From: SCGC-AG-212-J23 sp035649175
Lineage (GTDB): Bacteria > Pseudomonadota > Gammaproteobacteria > Burkholderiales > SG8-39
Length of the DNA stretch: 43,162 nucleotides
Direction of reading: 5' to 3'
Assembly (NCBI GenBank): GCA_035649175.1
Contig: DASRKB010000065.1
Span: forward strand, 1-43,162
Under the pieces are notes generated by a model. It worked only from the letters and a program-made list of their open reading frames with translations. It searched no databases and was not told the origin of the DNA. Shown one piece after another: positions 35,732 to 43,162 of the stretch (its first letter is position 1; every line of letters starts with the position of its first letter). A program made the position numbers and the translations under genes.

Positions 35732-38077
35732 TCACTTCTTCACGCCGGCCTGCTCGAGCGATTCCTTGCACAGATCCCGTTCGCCGCGGAGGCGGTCGAC
35801 CAGCCCTTGCGCAACGACCGAGGCTCCTGCGGTGGCGACGGCAGCGGCGCCCGCTGTAGCCGCCTTCGCGCTGACTCCCAGCGTCGGGGTCGCGAGTGTG
35901 CCGGCCACGTGGATGAAAGGGTTGGCGAACATCCCGGCGCTGACGCCGATGCCCTTGCGCGGGCGCGTATTGAAGTCCAACGCGAGCCCTTCGGTGCGCA
36001 GGTCAATCGCGCCGCCAGCCACAACGGTGACCTTCCGCGTTTGAACGAGCACGGGCCTGAGTGCCATCTGGCCGTCGACGACGTCGGCGCGCAGCACGGT
36101 GCATTCGAGCAGCGTGTGCGGGTCCTGCGCGGCAAACGGATTCAGCTTGCCGGCGAGCTCCCCGAGCAGACCGCCTCCGACCAAGCCGAGCAGGCCGCTC
36201 GGCAGCTTGCCCTGATCCTGCATCAACAGCATGCGTCCGTTGGCGCCCGACGCCATCTGCCGCGCCGTGCTGCCGTGGGCGCGAAGATTCACTTCGGCGC
36301 TCGTCGAGGGCTCTTCCGCCGGCGCGATTCCGGCGGCGCCGAGCCCGGCGCGCAGGCGCGTCGCAGTGACCTTGAGATCGAGCTCGGCGGCGGCGCCGGC
36401 CGCGGGCTTCAGCGCGAGCCGTGCGTCGAGCGTACCCTCGATCCCGCCCTTTGCGCGGGCATCGAGCGTCAGGTGGCCGTCTTCGATCCGCAGCGTGGCG
36501 TCGACGTCACGAAACGTGCCCACGCCGGGCCTCATCTCGCCAAAACCGACGTGCACTTTCGTGTGGGTTCCCTTCAGCTTGGCGAACGGCAATGGCGCTT
36601 CGTCGAAGACATACTTGCCCGGAGATTCCTTCGCCTGCGCGGGCGGTTTCGTCTTTGCGCCGTCGCCTTTCTTCTCCGCGGCGAATGCCGCCAGATCTAG
36701 GCGCGGCGCTTCGAGCTCGACATCAAATCGCAGCTTTCCGGCTCGGGCGACGGCCACCTGGCCGGTAAACGCATGCTCGGCGATGCGCCCCTTGATCTGC
36801 TTGACCTCGAAGTGGGTGCGGCGCGCGACGTAGTTTCCACTGACCTGCAGCGGAAGCGCCGGCAGCCCGGGTTTCAGCCCAGCCAGGCTCCCCGCCGCGA
36901 CGTCGAAGCGGATGTCGCTGCCGGACCCTCGGCCGAGACCGATGGTGCCATTGGCCTTCGCCCGCACTCCAGCGTAGCGCGCGTCGAATCCTTCGAGCCT
37001 GATCTCGGTGCGTGAGGATACGGCCCGGCCGCGGATCTCCAGAGTGCCGGCGGGCAATCCCCGCACGTCGAATACCGCCGCGATGCGCGCGGGATCCGCC
37101 AAGGTAGCGGCGAAGCGCAGATCCGAGCCCGGCAAGCCGAGCGTTTCCAGCCTTCCGTCGACCTTCGCCGCAATGTCGCCGAGCTTCGCCGCGAGATCGA
37201 GCTTTGTCCCCTCACCGGCGTCGCTCAGCCGCACCGTGGCGTCGAGAGCGCCGGTCACGACCATGGGCAGGTGGAGCTTCCTCAGCATAGTGCCCAGCTC
37301 CGGATGCGCGAGCTTTACGTTCAGGTCTGCGCCGCGCAGCGGATCGAGGCGGCCGATGCTGCCGCGCGCGTCCAGGCGCAGATCGCCGATCGCGGCGGCG
37401 ATGGCCACGCGTACATCGCGCCCGGCGATTAGCGCATTCAGCGGCCCGATCTCGCCATCGACCACGGCCGCGTAGTCGTTCAGGCGACCTTTCCCGGATA
37501 GCGAGAGCAGCCCGGTGGCCCCGGGCTCGATGGTCAGGTTCTCCAGGTACGCGACGCGCTCAGGCGCCTTTCTCGCGCGATAGGTGATGCGAACGTTGCG
37601 GAGCTGCGCGTTCACCAAGATCGCAGGAACGCGGGATATGTCGAAGGCGGGCTGCTCGGTTTCTTCCGCGCCGGCGCTCGCGCGACCGCCAAGGACCCAG
37701 TTGCCCGTGCCCTGCGGTCCGTCCTCGAGCAGCACCGAGACATCGGCGAGCTCCAGCGACGGAACCTCCACCGGGCCAGAAATGAGCGACCACAGCCGGA
37801 CCTCGGCGGAAAAGCGGCCGACCTCTGCCATCTGTGGGCTCGAGCCCCAGGCTGCGTTTCCGAGGCGCACGCGCTCCGCGAGCAGTTTGATCGAGGGCAG
37901 CAGCCTGACCTCGAACGCCCCGTCGATCGCGAAAGGCCGGCCGATCCGCTCGGAAAGCAAAGCTTCGATGCGCGCCTTGTGCGAGGCCAATCCGCCGAGA
38001 CTGACGTAGAGCACGACCGCGAGGAGCAGGCTCCCCGCGAAGACGAGGAGCACGGCAGCCCAGCGTCGGAATGACAT
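35732..38077 (-). CDS. AsmA family protein
   Basis: This is a 781-residue protein anchored by one N-terminal helix (WAAVLLVFAGSLLLAVVLYVSL). The AsmA opening follows: GRPFAIDGAFEVRLLPSIKLLAERVRLGNAAWG, read in parts around residues 45-80, with the LGNAAWGSSP signature. The long middle consists of repeated beta-rich segments typical of AsmA/TAM-like bridge proteins that shuttle lipids between membranes. The C-terminal domain contains ANGRMLLMQDQGKL, LECTVLRADVVDGQM and LDFNTRPRKGIGV, all characteristic of AsmA_2. Length is larger than E. coli AsmA (617), closer to its betaproteobacterial paralogues. Confidence 0.92.
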   Translation of the reverse strand: MSFRRWAAVLLVFAGSLLLAVVLYVSLGGLASHKARIEALLSERIGRPFAIDGAFEVRLLPSIKLLAERVRLGNAAWGSSPQMAEVGRFSAEVRLWSLISGPVEVPSLELADVSVLLEDGPQGTGNWVLGGRASAGAEETEQPAFDISRVPAILVNAQLRNVRITYRARKAPERVAYLENLTIEPGATGLLSLSGKGRLNDYAAVVDGEIGPLNALIAGRDVRVAIAAAIGDLRLDARGSIGRLDPLRGADLNVKLAHPELGTMLRKLHLPMVVTGALDATVRLSDAGEGTKLDLAAKLGDIAAKVDGRLETLGLPGSDLRFAATLADPARIAAVFDVRGLPAGTLEIRGRAVSSRTEIRLEGFDARYAGVRAKANGTIGLGRGSGSDIRFDVAAGSLAGLKPGLPALPLQVSGNYVARRTHFEVKQIKGRIAEHAFTGQVAVARAGKLRFDVELEAPRLDLAAFAAEKKGDGAKTKPPAQAKESPGKYVFDEAPLPFAKLKGTHTKVHVGFGEMRPGVGTFRDVDATLRIEDGHLTLDARAKGGIEGTLDARLALKPAAGAAAELDLKVTATRLRAGLGAAGIAPAEEPSTSAEVNLRAHGSTARQMASGANGRMLLMQDQGKLPSGLLGLVGGGLLGELAGKLNPFAAQDPHTLLECTVLRADVVDGQMALRPVLVQTRKVTVVAGGAIDLRTEGLALDFNTRPRKGIGVSAGMFANPFIHVAGTLATPTLGVSAKAATAGAAAVATAGASVVAQGLVDRLRGERDLCKESLEQAGVKK

Positions 38078-38109
38078 GGTACGAATGGTACGTCAACGCC
38101 GACGGCTGC

Positions 38110-38691
38110 TCAGTTCAAGTCCTCGTTCTTGTAGTACTTGGTGCCCTGCAACGTCGCCTGCAGGGCGAGACCGGTCTCGGTCAGTTGATACACCCAAACT
38201 CCCGGCGCGACCGAAATGGCGCCTTCGTAAGCGCCGCCCTTCTGCCCGGATTTCGCCGTCGCTTCGGCGTGCGCGTCGGCGTCCCAGCCGGCGTTGATGA
38301 AATTGCTCATGGCCGTCTTGTTCTCGAACACGAACACCACGCGGAAGTCCTTCGCGCCGAGTCCAAGCCCGACGCCGCCCGAAATCATCTTCATGAACGT
38401 CTCTTTCTTTGTGGCCCGGTCGACCACGATACCTTTGCCGCTCGCCGTGCTTATCACGAAAAGGTTCATGCCGAAGTTGTCGAAGGCGGCGTAGCCGGCC
38501 GACTTCTGGATCACACCCTTGGCGGCGGGTTGCGCCTTGTAGAGCTTGCCCAGGGTGTTCTGGCTCTCCTTGCGGATGGCCGCTTGCGCCTCTGCCTTCT
38601 TCTTGGCGTCGATTGCGTCAGCGCTCGGCGCGAACGCCATGAGGCCGGCGAGAACGATGGCTGTTGCACCTGCGGTGACGGCGGCACGCAT
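38110..38691 (-). CDS. SYLF/Ysc84-domain lipid-binding protein
   Basis: This is a 193-residue exported protein. The signal peptide runs through AIVLAGLMAFAPSADA. The SYLF domain follows: YAAFDNFGMNLFVISTASG, GIVVDRATKKETFMKMISGG, VGLGLGAKDFRVVFVFEN and MSNFINAGWDADAHAEA. Eukaryotic SYLF domains bind phosphoinositides and actin; bacterial members are periplasmic and uncharacterised. AGAGGAAA precedes the start. It lies 32 bp upstream of the AsmA-like gene on the same strand, so both may be made together in lipid or envelope maintenance. Confidence 0.93.
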   Translation of the reverse strand: MRAAVTAGATAIVLAGLMAFAPSADAIDAKKKAEAQAAIRKESQNTLGKLYKAQPAAKGVIQKSAGYAAFDNFGMNLFVISTASGKGIVVDRATKKETFMKMISGGVGLGLGAKDFRVVFVFENKTAMSNFINAGWDADAHAEATAKSGQKGGAYEGAISVAPGVWVYQLTETGLALQATLQGTKYYKNEDLN

Positions 38692-38832
38692 ACGGTTGTT
38701 TCCTCTCGTTGGTTGGGACTGCTAGTATGCCTAGCGCTGGCGCTGACGGCTTGATCTGGCTCAAAGGGGAGAGCGACACTGGCCGGGCTACGTTCGCGAG
38801 GTTCCGAGAAGCCAACGCGCCTCCGCCACCGC

Positions 38833-39591
38833 ATGACCGAGCTGTCGCGCACCTTCGGCTACCAGACGGTCGACGAGGCCGAACGCGAGCGCCGCATCCG
38901 CCGGGTGTTCGAGGCGGTGGCGCACCGCTACGACCTGATGAACGACCTCATGAGCCTGGGCATCCACCGGCTGTGGAAACGCACGCTGGCGCGCCTGGCA
39001 GCGCCGCGGGCCGGGCAGCGCATCGTCGATCTCGCTGGTGGCACCGGCGACGTCGCGGCGTTGATGGCGGCGCCGGATCGGCTGGTCGTCGTGTGCGACC
39101 CGAGCCTCGGCATGATGGGCGCGGGCCGCGCGCGCGGCCATCCGCACCTCGCCTGGCTCGGCGGCACCGGCGAGGCGATGCCGCTCGGGACGGGCAGCGT
39201 CGAAACGATCACGATCGCGTTCGGCATCCGCAATGTCACGCGGGTCGAAGCCGCGCTCGCGGAGGCGCTGCGGGTGCTCAAGCCCGGCGGACGCTTCCTG
39301 TGCCTGGAGTTCTCCAAGCCCTGGGCGCCGGTGCGGCCCCTCTACAACCTGTTCTCGTTCACCGTGATCCCGCATCTGGGCGCCTGGGTCGCGCGAGCGC
39401 CCGAGGCCTATGCCTACCTGGTCGAGTCGATCCGCCGCTTTCCCGACCAGGCCGAGTTCAAGGCGTTGATGGAACGGGCCGGGTTCGAGAACGTCCGCTA
39501 CCGCAACCTGAGCTTCGGCATCGCCTGCATCCACCTCGGCCACAAGCCGGGCGGCGGCGCGCCGGGCGCCGCGGCCACCGCCCCCGCATGA
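38833..39591 (+). CDS. ubiE: Ubiquinone/menaquinone C-methyltransferase
   Basis: This is a 252-residue SAM-dependent methyltransferase. VFEAVAHRYDLMNDLMSLGIHRLWKR is the UbiE N-terminal signature (seen in parts at 26-50), and SAM motif I is DLAGGTGD at 66-73. Later motifs are FGIRNVTRVEAAL, EALRVLKPGGRFLCLEFSKP and YLVESIRRFPDQAEF. It methylates the quinone ring in ubiquinone and, where present, menaquinone synthesis. The stop overlaps the menA start as ATGA, so here it is tied to a menaquinone-type gene. The C-terminus has an extra Gly/Ala-rich tail. Confidence 0.96.
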   Translation: MTELSRTFGYQTVDEAERERRIRRVFEAVAHRYDLMNDLMSLGIHRLWKRTLARLAAPRAGQRIVDLAGGTGDVAALMAAPDRLVVVCDPSLGMMGAGRARGHPHLAWLGGTGEAMPLGTGSVETITIAFGIRNVTRVEAALAEALRVLKPGGRFLCLEFSKPWAPVRPLYNLFSFTVIPHLGAWVARAPEAYAYLVESIRRFPDQAEFKALMERAGFENVRYRNLSFGIACIHLGHKPGGGAPGAAATAPA

Positions 39592-40529
39592 TCCTCGACC
39601 AGAGTACCTCCACTCCTGCGCAGGTGCGCGCGGGGTCGATCGAGGCCTGGCTGGCCGCGGTGCGTCCGAACAGCCTGCTGGTGGCCGTCAGTCCGGTCAT
39701 CGTTGGTGCCGCGCTCGGCTGGCAGCGCACCGGCACGCTCGACCTGCAGGTCGCGCTGATCGTCCTCGCCGCGGCGCTACTGATGCAGATTGTCAGCAAC
39801 CTGCAGAACGACGTCGGCTACACGGTGCGCGGCGGCGAGGCGAGCGGCACGCGCATCGGGCTGCCGCGCGCCACCGCGCTCGGCTGGCTGCCGGTTCGCT
39901 CGCTGCGGCTCGCGATCGTCGCCGCGTCGATCGTCGCCGCTGCGCTAGGCCTGTGGCTGCTCGCGCTGCGCGGATGGCCGGTTCTCGCGATCGGCGTCTC
40001 GTCGCTCGTGGCGGCGCTCGCGTACATGGGCGGGCCGCGACCGATCGCTTACACGCCGTTCGGCGAACTGACGGTGTTCGTCTTCTTCGGCTTGGTTGCC
40101 GTGATGGGCACCGACTGGGTGCTCACCGGCGAGGTCGGGGCGCCGACCGTGGTCGCCTCGCTCGCGATCGGCTCGCTCGCGGCGGCAGCGCTCGCGGTGA
40201 ACAATCAGCGCGACATCTCGCACGACACGCTCGTCGGCCGGCGCACCTTTCCGGTGACCTTCGGGCCCGCGATCGCACAGCGGCTCTACGCGCTGCTGCT
40301 CTTTCTGCCCTACGCGCTCGCGCCATGGATGGCGTGGCTCGCCCGGGCGCCGGCGCTGCTGCTCACGCTCGTGCTGCTGCCGGCGAGCTGGACGCTATGG
40401 CGCGACTTCCGGCGCTGCCCTCCGGGCCTCGCTTTCAATGGGGTGCTGTTCCGCACCTTCCGCATGGAGCTCGTATTCGCCGTGCTGCTCGCCTGCGGTG
40501 CGGTGCTCGACCGACTCGCGGGGAGCTGA
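39588..40529 (+). CDS. menA: UbiA-superfamily prenyltransferase, MenA type (1,4-dihydroxy-2-naphthoate prenyltransferase)
   Basis: This is a 313-residue membrane protein with about nine helices. It should attach a polyprenyl chain to 1,4-dihydroxy-2-naphthoate. The second aspartate motif is intact: NNQRDISHDT with D209 and D213. The first is altered: N74-D75-V-G-Y78 followed by RGGEASGTRIGL, where classic MenA has a second Asp at position 78 and an Asp in place of the Glu. RIG and the spacing are otherwise MenA-like. Coupling to ubiE, whose product methylates demethylmenaquinone, supports a quinone role. No other men genes are in the window. Confidence 0.87.
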   Translation: MILDQSTSTPAQVRAGSIEAWLAAVRPNSLLVAVSPVIVGAALGWQRTGTLDLQVALIVLAAALLMQIVSNLQNDVGYTVRGGEASGTRIGLPRATALGWLPVRSLRLAIVAASIVAAALGLWLLALRGWPVLAIGVSSLVAALAYMGGPRPIAYTPFGELTVFVFFGLVAVMGTDWVLTGEVGAPTVVASLAIGSLAAAALAVNNQRDISHDTLVGRRTFPVTFGPAIAQRLYALLLFLPYALAPWMAWLARAPALLLTLVLLPASWTLWRDFRRCPPGLAFNGVLFRTFRMELVFAVLLACGAVLDRLAGS

Positions 40530-40565
40530 TGCCGCGCTCCCGATACGTAATCAGCGAGCATCATG

Positions 40566-41635
40566 TCAGCGTCGGTACCGCTTCTCCACGAACGGCAACC
40601 CCACCCGCCTCACCCGTCTCGGCTTCTCTCTTACGACCGCAAATAACTCCGCAGCCGCATCCACTCCCGCCTCAACGTACCCCATCATCACCGCGCGCCC
40701 GGTGGAGGGCGACACGGTGCCGCTCGTGACGACGCCCGCCGCCCGGCCCGCGGCGTCGACGAGCGCCGCGCGGCTTCGGACCGGCACCGGCTCCTCGCCG
40801 AGGAATCCGGCGAACGCGCGCCGCGCGCCGGACGCGACCTCCTTCAGGTAGACCTCGGCGCCCGGGAAGCCGCCCTCCTTCTTCCCGCCGGGGCGCCGCG
40901 AGCCGGCGACCGACCAGCCGAGCCCGGCTTCGACGATCGTGGTGGCCTCGGTCAGGTCCTGGCCGTACAGCGGCAGCCCGGCCTCGAGTCGCAGCGTGTC
41001 GCGCGCGCCGAGCCCGACCGGCGCGACCGCGGGATGCGCGAGCAGGCGCTGGGCGAGCGGCTCGAGGTCCGCCGGCGCGACCGAGATCTCGAAGCCGTCC
41101 TCGCCCGTGTACCCGGAACGCGAGACGAGTCCGATCGCGCATGCGCGCGCGTGCATGAAGCGCAGCTCGCGCACGCCGGGCTCGATCGCGGCGAGCGCCT
41201 CCTCGGCGCGCGGCCCCTGCAGCGCGACGAGCCCGGCGTCGAGCATCTCGATCGCGAGCTCGGGGCACAGCGCACGCAGCCGCACGAGGTCGGCCTCACG
41301 TTGCGCGGCGTTGACGACGATGCGCACCCCGTCGGCGAGTCGCGTCACCATCAGGTCGTCGGCGATGCCGCCTGCATCGTTCGGCAGCAGCGCGTAGCGC
41401 TGCTCGCCGACCGGCCAGCCGTCGAAGTCGACCGGCAGCGCGCGCTCGAGGGCCGCAACCGGCCCGTGCACGCGGAGCTGCCCCATGTGCGAGACGTCGA
41501 ACAGCCCCGCCGCCGCGCGCGTGTGCAAGTGCTCGGCGCGCAGCCCCGCGCGATACTGCAGCGGCATCTCCCAGCCGGCGAACTCGCCGAAGCGCGCGCC
41601 GAGCGCAGCATGCAGCGCGGCGAGCGGCAGCCGCC

Positions 41636-41639
<4 letters not shown>
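40566..41639 (-). CDS. gcvT: Aminomethyltransferase, glycine cleavage T protein
   Basis: This is a 357-residue enzyme that transfers the glycine-derived methylene group from lipoyl-GcvH to tetrahydrofolate. GTG 41639 is preferred: it overlaps the gcvP stop as GTGA and gives MRRLPLAALHAALGARF, the normal N-terminus. ATG 41669 would add ten residues within gcvP. Family motifs are FAGWEMPLQY, GLFDVSHMGQL, SRSGYTGEDGFEI, LGARDTLRLEAGLPLYGQD and SPSTGRAVMMGYV. It converges on menA with 36 bp between stops. Confidence 0.95.

Positions 41640-43162
<1,523 letters not shown>

Noticed and set aside
38077..38100. GGTACGAATGGTACG short direct repeat at the AsmA start as an operator
   Set aside because: Only 5-bp units, and partly within the start region of the gene; likely chance.
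38709..39587. In-frame upstream extension of the menA open frame
   Set aside because: It lies wholly in another frame of ubiE, which has strong family support; the menA start at 39588 overlaps the ubiE stop as ATGA.

Overview
The window is a GC-rich (roughly two-thirds G+C by eye), densely coded bacterial chromosome segment. The housekeeping order yicC-gmk-rpoZ-spoT at the left end, the orphan ABC-type substrate-binding protein, the TRAP transporter, the phthalate-dioxygenase-like Rieske oxygenase and the ubiE-menA pair point to a proteobacterium, most likely a betaproteobacterium with an aromatic-degrading lifestyle. That assignment is inference. No rRNA, tRNA, CRISPR array, integrase or transposase gene was seen. 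No gene-free stretch is longer than about 210 bases.

Layout. 1-3386 (+): the yicC end, gmk, rpoZ and spoT, a transcription/stringent-response block with overlapping or closely spaced genes. 3391-6761: an outer-membrane beta-barrel gene coupled to a D-2-hydroxyacid dehydrogenase, divergent from an RraA-type aldolase gene, then a small membrane protein, a strong hairpin terminator and a second small beta-barrel protein. 6971-11280 (-): a 1312-residue soluble histidine kinase with six tandem GAF domains, translationally coupled to a stand-alone receiver protein. 11417-14225 (+): an MFS transporter, an orphan substrate-binding protein and a GFA/CENP-V-like zinc-site protein. 14203-16977 (-): nfeD, floA and a small membrane protein, a membrane-microdomain operon.

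17039-33084 is the accessory core. A minus-strand run starts at the TRAP genes (dctP, dctQ, dctM) and continues through a Rieske oxygenase, a Gfo/Idh/MocA dehydrogenase, a LigB-type extradiol dioxygenase, an SDR, an MhpC/BphD-like hydrolase, an IclR regulator, a PhzS-like flavin monooxygenase and a Rieske ferredoxin. Most junctions overlap or abut. An MhpD-like hydratase and a lipoprotein-like esterase are divergent from dctP. Read together they suggest import of an aromatic acid, ring hydroxylation, rearomatisation, meta ring cleavage, C-C hydrolysis and hydration. The substrate is unknown. Immediately downstream is a second unit: an NRAMP metal transporter preceded by a perfect inverted repeat, followed at 2-bp spacing by an ACMSD-type amidohydrolase, a small unknown protein, a second Rieske protein and a second IclR regulator.

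33076-38691: an EamA transporter bracketed by two copies of the palindrome GGGGTCTGACCCC, an MltF-like lytic transglycosylase, an AsmA-like protein and a SYLF-domain protein. 38833-43162: ubiE and menA (overlapping, +) converge on gcvT and the C-terminal half of gcvP (overlapping, -), which runs off the right edge. Starts other than the longest possible were chosen from Shine-Dalgarno spacing, signal peptides and stop-start overlaps; several genes use GTG or TTG.
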